From: Deltaproteobacteria bacterium
GTDB taxonomy: Bacteria; Myxococcota_A; Polyangia; JACPQR01
DNA: 64,000 nt
NCBI GenBank assembly: GCA_016190375.1
Contig: JACPQR010000115.1
Location: 1-64,000 of the forward strand
Direction of reading: 5' to 3'
The notes under the pieces are model-generated. The model saw nothing but the letters and a program-made list of their open reading frames with translations. It did no database searches and was not told the origin of the DNA. Below, in pieces: positions 17,169-25,109 of this stretch (position 1 is the first letter of the stretch; each line of letters starts with the position of its first letter). The position numbers and the translations under genes were made by a program.

Positions 17169-18125
17169 CTACTCGCCTTCGGGGACCTCTGCGTCGGCAA
17201 AGACGCAGGCGGCGGGGTCGCCCTCGGTGGGCGCGAGGTCGGCGGAGTCGGTGTAGAAGCTCCGGCCGAACGAGCTGTCCCAGCACTCGGTCACGGTGAC
17301 GCTGCCGATCGCGACCGGGATGTCGCCGCTCGAGGCGGACGCGTCCCCGCGGCCGGCGCCCGAGGCGTCCCAGCGGCTCGTGACGACGATCGACTCCGGG
17401 AGGCTCCCGTCGTCGTCGAGGTCGGCGCTCGCGCCGAAGGCGAACTCGCCCGAGAGATCGTCGTTCTCGAGGTACGAGTAGTCTGCGTCGATCGGGGTCG
17501 AGAACACACCGCCGTCCGTCCAGCCGCGGAACGCGACGACGACCGTGCGCGGCGAGCCCGTCACGTCCCAGTCCGCCGTGACCTGCCCGGTGCAGCGGAA
17601 CTCGTACTCGTCGAGGGCGTGGGCCTCGTCGCAGTGCGCGATGAGCGTGCCGCTCGACAGGCGGGTTCCCGCGACCAGGTGCGAGTCGCCGGAGAGGATC
17701 GCGACCCAGGTCGTGTCGTCGCCGTTCTTGGGACGCGCGTCGAGCGAGAACGTGTAGTCGCTCTCGCCGACCTTGTTCACGATCATCCGCCACGTCAGGG
17801 GCGACAGGGCCGGCGTGTGCGGGCCCCAGGTCGCCTGGTCGGCCGTGACGGTCGCGGGCGGGTAGCTGACGATGTCCTCGAGGACGCTGAGCAGGATGTA
17901 GACGCCGCCGTTGATGGCGCGGGAGATGTCGCGGGTCGCCTGGTACAGGACCGCGCGCTGGCCGATCAGGGCGTAGGCGTGGGCCCCAGCCTCGCTCGAG
18001 CCATCCTGCGGAACCCGGACGGTCAGGTCGTCGGAGTGGGGCAGCGCATCGCGGAACTCGTCACCCTTCTGGATGCAGCCGGCCGCGAACGTCGAAAGCA
18101 CGAGAACGAGAGAAAGGATTCGCAT
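17169..18125 (-). CDS. Lipoprotein of unknown function
   Basis: 318 residues from ATG 18125, preceded by AAGGAGGCG at a good distance. Lipobox STFAAGC puts Cys at 17. The mature part is predicted beta-rich with an acidic C-terminus (FADAEVPEGE) and three Cys pairs that could form disulfides. No known domain recognised. Probably cotranscribed with the kelch lipoprotein downstream. Confidence 0.8.
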   Translation of the reverse strand: MRILSLVLVLSTFAAGCIQKGDEFRDALPHSDDLTVRVPQDGSSEAGAHAYALIGQRAVLYQATRDISRAINGGVYILLSVLEDIVSYPPATVTADQATWGPHTPALSPLTWRMIVNKVGESDYTFSLDARPKNGDDTTWVAILSGDSHLVAGTRLSSGTLIAHCDEAHALDEYEFRCTGQVTADWDVTGSPRTVVVAFRGWTDGGVFSTPIDADYSYLENDDLSGEFAFGASADLDDDGSLPESIVVTSRWDASGAGRGDASASSGDIPVAIGSVTVTECWDSSFGRSFYTDSADLAPTEGDPAACVFADAEVPEGE

Positions 18126-18240
18126 CGTCGCCTCCTTGTCAGGCACGTCCATCGCGTAGAGCGAAGTCCATGCCGGCCGAAAGCGCGCGAGATCCTTGGG
18201 CAACGTCCCCGAGTGCCGCCGGTCTCAGGCGAGACCTGGT

Positions 18241-19632
18241 CTACTCACGAACCAGGTGCTTCTTCAGCAGCCTCTTGAAGTACATCCGGTCGAGGCCGGC
18301 AGCGGCGGCGGCGCGCGAGATGTTCCCGGCGTGGCGCTCCAGGATCGACGTCAGGTACTCGCGCTCGAAGCGGGCCAGCGTCTCGGCCTTGACGTCGATG
18401 AAGGGGCGCTCGATGTCGATCGCCCCTTCGGTCGCCGGCAACTGGCCGCCGGGGCGGGCAACCTCGCCGGCCGGAGCCGCGGCCATGCCCGGCAGACCCT
18501 CGGTGTCCATGGGCGCTCCCGGCCGGCTCAGGGCGACCGTCCGCTCGATGAAGTTCCTCAGCTCGCGGACGTTGCCCGGCCAGGGATGGCGCAGGAGGCG
18601 CTGCCAGTTCTCCTCCGAGATCCCGCCCAGGACCTGCTGGGCGCGCCCCGGATCCGAGGGCAGGCAGTCGCGGACGAACCGCTCGACCAGGAGCGGTATG
18701 TCGTCGGTGCGCTCGCGAAGGGCGGGCAGGACGACCCGGACCACGGCCAGCCGATAGTAGAGGTCCTCGCGGAAGGCGCCGCGGTTCACCTCCCTGGCGA
18801 GGTCTCGGTTCGTCGCGGCGACGATCCGCACGTCGACCTTGTGAGTGGTCGTCCCGCCGACACGGCGGATCTCCCGACGCTCGAGCACCCTCAGGAGCTT
18901 GGGCTGCTGGTCGAGGGGCAGCTCGCCGATCTCGTCGAGGAAGATCGTGCCTGAGTCCGCCTCCTCGAAGAGGCCGACGTGTCTCGCGTCCGCGCCGGTG
19001 AAGGCCCCCTTCTCGTGCCCGAGCAGCGCGCTCTCGACGAGGCTCGAAGGCACGGCCGCGCAGTCGAACACGACGTACGGTCCGTCCCCCCGCCGGCTCA
19101 TCCTGTGGATCGCCTCGGCGACCAGCTCCTTGCCGGTCCCGCTCTCGCCCTCGAGCATGATCGTCGCGTCCGAGGACGAGGCGCGCTCGAGCACGCTGAA
19201 GATCTCGCGCATCGCCGCGCTGCGACCGAGCACGCGCCCGAACTGCTCGTGGCTCGAGGTGGGCACCGGGGCCTCGTCCGGCAGCGGGTCGAAGCGCAGC
19301 GTGACCGAGCCGATCTGGATCACGGAGCCCGGTCGGAGGTACGCCTCGATCACCCTCAGGCCGTCGATCCACGTCCCGTTCGTGCTCCCGAGGTCCCGGA
19401 GCAAGAACCCCGCGGAGGTCGCGACGATCTCGAGGTGGAACCTGGAGACGGTCGAGTCGTCGAGCAACAGATCGTTTCCCTCGCGCGTGCCGATCCGGAA
19501 GCTCGGCGTGCTGACCTCCACCGCGCGCGCGTGGCCGGCCAGCTCGGTCAGCCTGTACCGGGTGACCCGCCGCGACGCGCGTCCCGCGTCGACGACGAGC
19601 CGCGTGCCAATCGTCTCACCGCCCTGGCTCAT
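18241..19632 (-). CDS. FHA-domain sigma54-dependent transcriptional activator
   Basis: 463 residues. FHA domain at about 25-115 (FRIGTREGNDL, STVSRFHLEI, GSTNGTWIDG carry the Arg/Ser/His/Asn phosphopeptide-binding set). Sigma54 AAA+ domain at 130-370 with Walker A GESGTGKE, the sigma54-contact loop GAFTGA, Walker B GTIFLDEIGE and the arginine-finger region. Fis-type HTH at the end (GNISRAAAAAGLDRMYF). The FHA domain should bind a phosphothreonine peptide, and the gene overlaps a Ser/Thr kinase gene by 17 nt, so the kinase probably controls it (inference). Confidence 0.93.
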   Translation of the reverse strand: MSQGGETIGTRLVVDAGRASRRVTRYRLTELAGHARAVEVSTPSFRIGTREGNDLLLDDSTVSRFHLEIVATSAGFLLRDLGSTNGTWIDGLRVIEAYLRPGSVIQIGSVTLRFDPLPDEAPVPTSSHEQFGRVLGRSAAMREIFSVLERASSSDATIMLEGESGTGKELVAEAIHRMSRRGDGPYVVFDCAAVPSSLVESALLGHEKGAFTGADARHVGLFEEADSGTIFLDEIGELPLDQQPKLLRVLERREIRRVGGTTTHKVDVRIVAATNRDLAREVNRGAFREDLYYRLAVVRVVLPALRERTDDIPLLVERFVRDCLPSDPGRAQQVLGGISEENWQRLLRHPWPGNVRELRNFIERTVALSRPGAPMDTEGLPGMAAAPAGEVARPGGQLPATEGAIDIERPFIDVKAETLARFEREYLTSILERHAGNISRAAAAAGLDRMYFKRLLKKHLVRE

Positions 19633-21463
19633 GGTCGGCCGAGAGTTCTAGCACGATCCGGCGAACCTCTCCCTCCCGCAACACGACCACGAGGGTCCGG
19701 GAGATGCCGCGAGCGGGGTTGGTGAGCCGGAGCACGTGCCTCCCGGGGCGGACCCGCTGGCGCTGGGGCGTCGGGCCGATGCGGGCGCCGTCCACGTCGA
19801 CGTACGTCCATGGCTCGGTGTTGATCGCCAGAGTGGCGGACGTTCCCCCGCCCTGCCCGACGACCGTCGGGACGGCGGGTGCGACACCGGGCGGCGCCGC
19901 ACCGAGCGGCAAGCCGGCGGGCGACCCCGGGAAGTCCCCGACGGGGGACGAGACCGCGGGGTCCACGACGGGGGACGCGGGCGCCCGAGGCGCTGCCTGC
20001 GACGCCGCGAAGTCCCCGACGGGGGACGACGCCGCGAAGTCCCCGACGGGGGACGACGCCGCGAAGTCCCCGACGGGGGACGACCCCGGGAGGTCCCCGA
20101 TGGGGGACGGCGGAACGGGCGGAGGGCCCGGGTCGCCGGATCGCCCGTCGCTGCGCGCCGCGAGCGCGCCGACCAGCGCGACGAGGACGAGCGCGGCCGC
20201 GTACAGGGCGTACAGCGCCGTCCGTCGGCGCGGGCGCTCGCCTGCAGTGTCCCCCGTGCCCGTGACGGAAGGTGGCGTCGAGTCGAGACGGTCACCGGCA
20301 GAGGCCATCGGGCGATCGGGCGTCGTCTCGCGAGTGGGAGGCCCGGCTTCCTCCCCGGACGGCTCTCGATCGCCGTGGGTCCCCGGCGGCCCGCCGCCGA
20401 ACGACTCGGCGGACGGCCTGAGCGCGACGCTCGTGAACACGCTGAGCGCCTGTCCTTCGCCGACCTTGCGCAGCTCCTCGCCGAGCGCCAGGTCGAACGC
20501 GCCCGCGCCTCCCGCCTCCGGCGATGGAGCGGGAACGTCGAGCGCGCGCACGAACGACGCGAGGTCGAGCGAGGACAGCCGCCAGGCCTGACGCATCGCG
20601 AGATCCTCGAGCTCGTCGCGCATGGCGGCCGCGCTCTCGTAGCGGGCGTCCGCCGCCGGCGCCAGCGCGTGGAGCGCGATCGCCTCGAGCTCGGCGGGGA
20701 TCGCGGGGTCGAGCTCGCGCGGGCGAGGGAAGCGGCCCTCGACCACGAGGGGGATGATCGCGCCCGGCGGGCCGAGGAACGGGGGACGCCCGCAGAGACA
20801 CTCGTACAGGACCGCGCCGACCGCGTAGACGTCCGCCCGCGCGTCCAGCCGGGCGCCGCGAACCTGCTCGGGGGGCATGTAGGGGACCTTCCCCTTGATC
20901 GTCCCGAGCTGGCTCCTGTGCGTCTTCATCGTCGACCACGCGATGCCGAAGTCCGACACCTTCACCTCGCCCTCGAGCGAGATGAGGATGTTCGAGGGCG
21001 AGACGTCGCGGTGGACGATCCCGAGGGCCTTGCCCGAGCCGTCCCTGAACCGATGGGCGTAGTGCAGCCCCTTGAGGGTCTCGACCGCGATCGAGACGGC
21101 GTGCCGCTGTGGCATCGGCTGGCCGAGCACGTCGCGGCAGCCGCGCAGGACCTGCGCCAGCGTCATGCCCTCCACGTACTCCATGGCGAGGAAGTACTGC
21201 CCGTCGATGGTGCCCACGTCGAACGTCTGCACGAGGTTCGCGTGCGTCAGGAGGAACGCGACCTTCGCCTCCTCGACGAACATCTTGACGAGGTCCGGGT
21301 CGCCCTCGAGGCCGGTCCGGATCAGCTTGATCGCGACCCGCTTCTGCACGCCGTCGAACGCCTGCGCGGTGGCCTTGAAGACCTCGCCCATGCCGCCCGC
21401 GGCGATGCGGCCCTGCAGGCGGTAGCGCCCGAAACGCGGTCCCGAGTCAGCCACGCGAGTCAC
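19616..21463 (-). CDS. Serine/threonine protein kinase with PEGA-like C-terminus
   Basis: 615 residues from GTG 21463. Kinase domain 13-285: IAAGGMGEVFKA loop, VAIKLI, HRDVSPSNIL, SDFGIAW, YMPPEQVRG. Transmembrane helix near residue 416 (LYALYAAALVLVALVGALAA). The outer part holds a Pro/Ser linker with perfect 9-residue repeats (SSPVGDFAA) and a terminal PEGA-like domain (EPWTYVDVDGARIGPTP, GRHVLRLTNP). Likely signals to the FHA-sigma54 activator that overlaps its 3' end. It starts 21 nt after btuC, so it may be read from the btuF promoter. Confidence 0.92.
   Translation of the reverse strand: MTRVADSGPRFGRYRLQGRIAAGGMGEVFKATAQAFDGVQKRVAIKLIRTGLEGDPDLVKMFVEEAKVAFLLTHANLVQTFDVGTIDGQYFLAMEYVEGMTLAQVLRGCRDVLGQPMPQRHAVSIAVETLKGLHYAHRFRDGSGKALGIVHRDVSPSNILISLEGEVKVSDFGIAWSTMKTHRSQLGTIKGKVPYMPPEQVRGARLDARADVYAVGAVLYECLCGRPPFLGPPGAIIPLVVEGRFPRPRELDPAIPAELEAIALHALAPAADARYESAAAMRDELEDLAMRQAWRLSSLDLASFVRALDVPAPSPEAGGAGAFDLALGEELRKVGEGQALSVFTSVALRPSAESFGGGPPGTHGDREPSGEEAGPPTRETTPDRPMASAGDRLDSTPPSVTGTGDTAGERPRRRTALYALYAAALVLVALVGALAARSDGRSGDPGPPPVPPSPIGDLPGSSPVGDFAASSPVGDFAASSPVGDFAASQAAPRAPASPVVDPAVSSPVGDFPGSPAGLPLGAAPPGVAPAVPTVVGQGGGTSATLAINTEPWTYVDVDGARIGPTPQRQRVRPGRHVLRLTNPARGISRTLVVVLREGEVRRIVLELSADHEPGR
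20001..20108. repeat. 27-bp tandem repeat inside a kinase gene
   Basis: Three exact 27-bp units (20001-20081) and a fourth diverged unit (20082-20108), encoding the nonapeptide SSPVGDFAA in the periplasmic linker of the kinase. Related single units lie further along the linker. Repeat number should vary in frame by slippage. Confidence 0.85.
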
Positions 21464-21484
21464 GAGTATACAGGTGGCCCGGTA

Positions 21485-22513
21485 TCAGAGGAGAGTCGCT
21501 CGCCGTTCGCGCAGGAGGAGCACGAGGAGCGCCGGCCCACCGATCAGCGCGGTCACGACGCCGACCGGTGGCTCGCGGGCGGCGAAGGCGACCCGCGTCG
21601 CCGTGTCGCAGACGAGGAGGAACGTGGCGCCGGCGAGGGCGGAGGCCGGCGCGAGCAGTCGATGGTCGGCCCCGATCACCCGGCGCAAGGCGTGAGGGAC
21701 GACGAGGCCGACGAACCCGATGGGGCCCACGATCGCCACGACGGCGCCGGTGGCGAGAGAGGCGACGAGGTAGAGCGACCGTGTCGTGCGCGCGACGTCC
21801 ACGCCCAGGGACCCCGCGGTGTCGTCGCCCGCGGAGAGCAGGTTCATGTCGCGAGCCCGGCCGACGAGCACCCCGACCGCGACGATCGCGATCGGACCGG
21901 AGCACCACAGGAGGTCGGGGCTGCCGATGTCGATGCCCCCCATGAGCCAGCGCAGGACGCGCGCGCCGGGGAGGGGATCGGCCACGTGCAGCGCGAGGAG
22001 GATCCCCGCGCTGGCGACGACGCCGATGCCCACTCCGGCGAGGAGGAGCACACCCGGCGAGAACGCCCCGTGGCGGCTCGCGAGGCGCTCGACCAGGAGC
22101 ATCGCCGACATCGATCCGAGCATCGAGGAGATCGGCAGCGTCATCCCGAGCGGAAGGACGGCGTCGATGCCCAGCGCGATGGCGAGGGCCGCCGCGAGGG
22201 CGCCGCCACCCGAGACCCCGAGCGTGTAGGGCTCGGCGAGCGCGTTGCGGAGGATCGCCTGCATCGTCACGCCCACGACGGCGAGGGTCCCGCCGGCCAG
22301 GATCGCCGCGAGGACCCGGGGAAGTCGGGCGCTGAGCAGGATCGCTCGATCGAGCGGGGCGTCGCCGCGCAGGACGGCGCGAAGATCGACGTCGGCGCTG
22401 CCGACGAGCGGCGCCACGAGCGCCGCCACGACGAGCGCGAGCGCCGCGACCACGAGCACGCGGACGAGCCGTGCCCGCGTCAGGGGAGGCGGCGGTTCAC
22501 GGTGAGCGGGCAT
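21485..22513 (-). CDS. BtuC/FecCD-family ABC importer permease
   Basis: 342 residues, about ten transmembrane helices. Family motifs: ARLPRVLAAILAGGTLAVVG, the coupling region RNALAEPYTLGVSGG, and GPIGFVGLVVPHALRR near residue 275. It imports vitamin B12 or an Fe-siderophore through the inner membrane. Its start overlaps the substrate-binding lipoprotein gene by 17 nt. The usual ATPase gene (btuD/fecE) is not next to it; a kinase gene follows instead. The B12 assignment rests on the riboswitch-controlled btuB 6 kb away. Confidence 0.88.
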   Translation of the reverse strand: MPAHREPPPPLTRARLVRVLVVAALALVVAALVAPLVGSADVDLRAVLRGDAPLDRAILLSARLPRVLAAILAGGTLAVVGVTMQAILRNALAEPYTLGVSGGGALAAALAIALGIDAVLPLGMTLPISSMLGSMSAMLLVERLASRHGAFSPGVLLLAGVGIGVVASAGILLALHVADPLPGARVLRWLMGGIDIGSPDLLWCSGPIAIVAVGVLVGRARDMNLLSAGDDTAGSLGVDVARTTRSLYLVASLATGAVVAIVGPIGFVGLVVPHALRRVIGADHRLLAPASALAGATFLLVCDTATRVAFAAREPPVGVVTALIGGPALLVLLLRERRATLL

Positions 22514-23372
22514 GGCCTGGTGAGCTTACGCCCGGGGTCGCGGACCCAGACAGGTGGAGCACTCGCAGCATTCGCCGCGCGACCTCGGGAACGCGGGGGC
22601 CGGGGATGGTGAAGATCGGGTCCGACGAGTCGACGAGCCGTCCGGTCGCCACTGCGGGAAGGGCGCCGAGCGCCTTCCATGGCTCGAGCCCGGCTGGATC
22701 GCGCGTCGCGTCGAAGATGACCTCGGGCGCGCTCGCGAGGAGGAGCTCCGTCGAGACGGGAAGCGCGCCGCGGTCGACGTCCCCAAAGACGTTGTCGCCG
22801 CCGGCGACCCGCGCGATCTCGCCCAGGAAGCTCCTGCCGCCGGCTGCCCAGACGTCGCGGATCGCGCCAGGCTGCCGATCGATGACGTACAGGAGCCGGA
22901 CCGGCCGTCCGTCCTTCGCGGCGCTTCTGACCGCCGCGAGCTCGTCGTGGATGCGCGCTGCCAGGCTCCGCGCTCGTTCGCGGGCGTCGAGCCGCTCGCC
23001 GAGCGCCGCGATTGCGCGATCCAGGTCCCCGAGCGACTGGCACCGGAGCGCCAGCGTGTCCACGCCGGCCCGACGCAGTCTGGAAGAGAGGCGCTCGTGG
23101 TCGGACTCGATCACCACGAGATCGGGCCGGAGCGAGAGGACGAGCTCGAAGTTCGGGTCGACGAGCCCGCCGACTCGAGGCAGTCGTCGCGCCTCCGGGG
23201 GAAAAGAGGTGAAGCTGTCGATCCCGACCAGACGATCGCCGCGGCCGAGGGCGTAGACGATCTCCACGAGCGAGGGCGCGATGGCGACGACCCGCCGGCC
23301 GCCGTTCCCCGGCGCGACGGGCCGCCCGCCGCAGGCCGCGATCGCGAGACACATCATGGCGCCGAGCCGCAC
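22497..23372 (-). CDS. BtuF-like periplasmic-binding lipoprotein
   Basis: 291 residues from GTG 23372 (MRLGAMMCLAIAAC), giving a short signal with lipobox at Cys 14. Type III periplasmic-binding fold: RVVAIAPSLVEIVYALGRGDRLVGI, RVGGLVDPNFELVLSLRPDLVV, a long helix, then LYVIDRQPGAIRDVWAAGGRSF and a C-lobe. These segments are typical of B12/haem/siderophore binders of the BtuF-FecB family. It feeds the permease encoded by the overlapping next gene. No cobalamin riboswitch was seen upstream. Confidence 0.85.
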   Translation of the reverse strand: MRLGAMMCLAIAACGGRPVAPGNGGRRVVAIAPSLVEIVYALGRGDRLVGIDSFTSFPPEARRLPRVGGLVDPNFELVLSLRPDLVVIESDHERLSSRLRRAGVDTLALRCQSLGDLDRAIAALGERLDARERARSLAARIHDELAAVRSAAKDGRPVRLLYVIDRQPGAIRDVWAAGGRSFLGEIARVAGGDNVFGDVDRGALPVSTELLLASAPEVIFDATRDPAGLEPWKALGALPAVATGRLVDSSDPIFTIPGPRVPEVARRMLRVLHLSGSATPGVSSPGHARSP

Positions 23373-23427
23373 GCCAGGGTGCGTAGGCCGCGCGGGACGC
23401 GAGGTCAAGCACATCCGGCCGGGCGGA

Positions 23428-23613
23428 TCAGTCCTCGTCGAGGAGCTGCGCGCGGAGGAGCTTGCGGGCGATCTCGTACACGTCCCCGGTCCGCCCCGGC
23501 CGGCGCAGCCCCACGAAGACCACGATGACCCGCCGTTCTCGAGCGTCGTCGCGGAACGCGATGCGGTGAGAGGTCCGTCGGGCAGGGAGAAGAAGCCCAC
23601 CGCCTCCGGCTGT
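23428..23613 (-). pseudogene. RelE/ParE-like toxin remnant
   Basis: Directly after the antitoxin stop, in the same frame, about 60 codons read through to a TGA at 23428. The part from 23550 on looks coding (RTSHRIAFRDDAR, VIVVFVGLRRPGRTGDVYEI, ARKLLRAQL), like the C-terminal half of a RelE/ParE toxin. No ATG, GTG or TTG lies at the 5' end, so it seems to have lost its N-terminus or suffered a frameshift. It may be the remains of an original toxin downstream of the antitoxin. Confidence 0.5.
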
Positions 23614-23895
23614 CTATCCTCGTTGTCCAGTGACCCGGCGGCGCGATGGCGGGCGGGTCTCCTCGAGAGGAGTCCAACCGAGCTTCTCCGCGCGACGCTG
23701 TGCACGGTCGACCTGGCGCCAGAACGCGCGGTTCTGCGAGAGAGCGACGACCTCCAGGTCGGTCTCTTCCGTCACCTGCATCAGCACGGCACATGGCCGC
23801 CCGTCCTTGGTGATGATCACCGAGCCTGTCGTCGGCAGCTCCCGCACGACCCGGTTCAGCGCCGTCTTCACGTTTCGGATTGTGTCGACCCTCAT
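23614..23895 (-). CDS. Phd/YefM-family antitoxin
   Basis: 93 residues. MRVDTIRNVKTALNRVVREL and GSVIITKDGRPCAVLM match the N-terminal DNA-binding fold of Phd/YefM antitoxins. The C-terminal half (residues 45-93) is helical then basic and would wrap the toxin. Overlaps the toxin gene by 4 nt, toxin first, the less common order. It should repress the operon; GTCTC-N4-GAGAC at 24201-24214 is a possible operator. Confidence 0.8.
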   Translation of the reverse strand: MRVDTIRNVKTALNRVVRELPTTGSVIITKDGRPCAVLMQVTEETDLEVVALSQNRAFWRQVDRAQRRAEKLGWTPLEETRPPSRRRVTGQRG

Positions 23896-24194
23896 AGCAC
23901 GTACCTCTTTCCGTCGATGACGATCGCCTCGCGGACCTTCTTCCCGATGAGTAGGACCCGAACCTCATCGGCGGCCACCCGGTAGAACACCCTCCAGGGA
24001 TCGATGCGCAGCTCGAAGGCTGCCTCACCCACCGCTCGCTGCAAACGAAAGCGGTTTCGATCCTCGTGCCTCGCATCTTCCTCACCTAGTCGCAACCGGA
24101 TCGAATCCTCGACTCGTGCGCGATCCGAGCCACTCATGCGACGGAGCTGCCGGATCGAATCCGGCGACAGGAAGACACGCCGAAGCACGAGCAC
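23892..24194 (-). CDS. RelE/ParE-superfamily toxin
   Basis: 100 residues from GTG 24194 (another in-frame GTG at 24188). The C-terminal half is typical: AAFELRIDPWRVFYRVAADE followed by VRVLLIGKKVREAIVIDGKR, the central sheet and terminal strand of RelE-fold toxins. Predicted to cleave ribosome-bound mRNA or act on gyrase; which one cannot be told. Cognate antitoxin is the overlapping downstream gene. Confidence 0.75.
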   Translation of the reverse strand: MLVLRRVFLSPDSIRQLRRMSGSDRARVEDSIRLRLGEEDARHEDRNRFRLQRAVGEAAFELRIDPWRVFYRVAADEVRVLLIGKKVREAIVIDGKRYVL

Positions 24195-24200
24195 ACGGTA

Positions 24201-24214
24201 GTCTCTATTGAGAC
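24201..24214. promoter_or_regulatory. Candidate operator of the relE-phd module
   Basis: GTCTC (24201-24205), 4-nt spacer TATT, GAGAC (24210-24214): a perfect short dyad just upstream of the toxin start codon. Antitoxins of this class autoregulate at such palindromes. Position and symmetry are the only evidence. Confidence 0.4.
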
Positions 24215-24511
24215 CTCGTGCAAATCACATCCGGTGCGCTCCATGGTCGCGACGGTGGGCGCCGCGTGGCTCGGGCGGTCTCTGCTCGGCGACGAGCGCT
24301 GGGACCCCGCGGCCTCGGCACTGGATCGGTCGGACGGTAGCCCGGGATCGCGCGCCTCCGTCGCCGCTCGAGCCACTCCCCAAGTTCAGGCGACGCTCAC
24401 GAGCTGTTCGTCCACCACCTTTCCGACGACGTGCGCCCGGGGAGGCGCCGATGTCGCACGCCAATATTCGCCAATGAAGACACGATGTTATGCGGTGGCA
24501 AAGATCTTTGC

Positions 24512-24543
24512 TTGACGCCCCGGCCTATACAGTACTAAATAGG
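24512..24543 (+). promoter_or_regulatory. Promoter with overlapping dyad operator of the Rrf2 gene
   Basis: TTGACG at 24512-24517 is a good -35 box; the -10 falls about 24535-24541 (CTAAAT/TAAATA). Across the spacer and -10 lies a 20-bp dyad, 24524-24543, reading CCTATACAGTACTAAATAGG, matching its own reverse complement at 16 of 20 positions with a central AGTACT. It sits 10 nt before the Rrf2 start codon, as expected for autorepression by an Rrf2 dimer. Confidence 0.6.
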
Positions 24544-24553
24544 TCCTGTTTAG

Positions 24554-25042
24554 ATGATTCGGATCGGCAAGCTCACGGACTACGGGATCGTGGTGATGAC
24601 GCACCTGGCTCGCGATCCCGCCCAGGCGGTGATGGCGGCCAGCGATCTCGCGCAGGCGACCTCCCTCGGACCCTCGACCGTGGCGAAGCTCCTCAAGGTG
24701 CTCTTGCGGGCGGGGCTCCTCGTCTCGCACCGAGGGATCCGTGGGGGCTACTCGCTCTCCCGGCCCGCGGAGGAGATCTCGGTCGGCCAGATCATCGGGG
24801 CGATCGAGGGGCCCGTGGTCATGACCGAGTGCGGCGGCCAGCCGGCCAACAAGTGCAGCATGCGTCACGTCTGCACCGCGCAGAGCCACTGGCACCGGAT
24901 CGACGACGTGGTCAGGGAGGCGCTCGAGAGCCTGAAGCTCGAGGAGCTCGCCAGGCCGCTGCGCCTGCGGAAAGCGGGAGCGCTCCAGCGGCAGCCGGGC
25001 GACCAGCAGCCAGCCGATCGACGGAGGTCGAAGAGGCCATGA
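24554..25042 (+). CDS. Rrf2-family regulator (Fe-S type, SUF-like)
   Basis: 162 residues. Winged HTH at 1-75 (KLTDYGIVVMTHLAR, AASDLAQATSLGPSTVAKLL, RGIRGGYSLSRP). Three Cys in TECGGQPANKCSMRHVC (about residues 93-109) match the cluster-binding triad of IscR and SUF-type Rrf2 proteins, so it probably senses Fe-S or redox state. A basic tail of about 30 residues follows the usual end. No suf or isc genes lie next to it; an RpoH-like sigma factor gene follows 67 nt downstream. Confidence 0.9.
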   Translation: MIRIGKLTDYGIVVMTHLARDPAQAVMAASDLAQATSLGPSTVAKLLKVLLRAGLLVSHRGIRGGYSLSRPAEEISVGQIIGAIEGPVVMTECGGQPANKCSMRHVCTAQSHWHRIDDVVREALESLKLEELARPLRLRKAGALQRQPGDQQPADRRRSKRP

Positions 25043-25109
25043 AGCGGTACCACGAAAGCGCGTGCTGGGCCGAGGCCGACGGCTCCGGTCCGGGGAGGTC
25101 CTGCAAGCC

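Larger units (their letters stand above)
24195..24553. other. Intergenic region between relE and the Rrf2 gene
   Basis: 359 bases between divergent genes. The left end holds the inverted repeat GTCTC-TATT-GAGAC (24201-24214), 7 nt upstream of the toxin start. The right end holds the Rrf2 promoter and operator (24512-24543). The roughly 290 bases between are of ordinary composition; short open frames there have no recognisable protein. Confidence 0.6.

Noticed and set aside
24208..24477. Short open frames upstream of the Rrf2 gene
   Set aside because: No Shine-Dalgarno, no recognisable domain, and overlapping candidates on both strands with equal weight.
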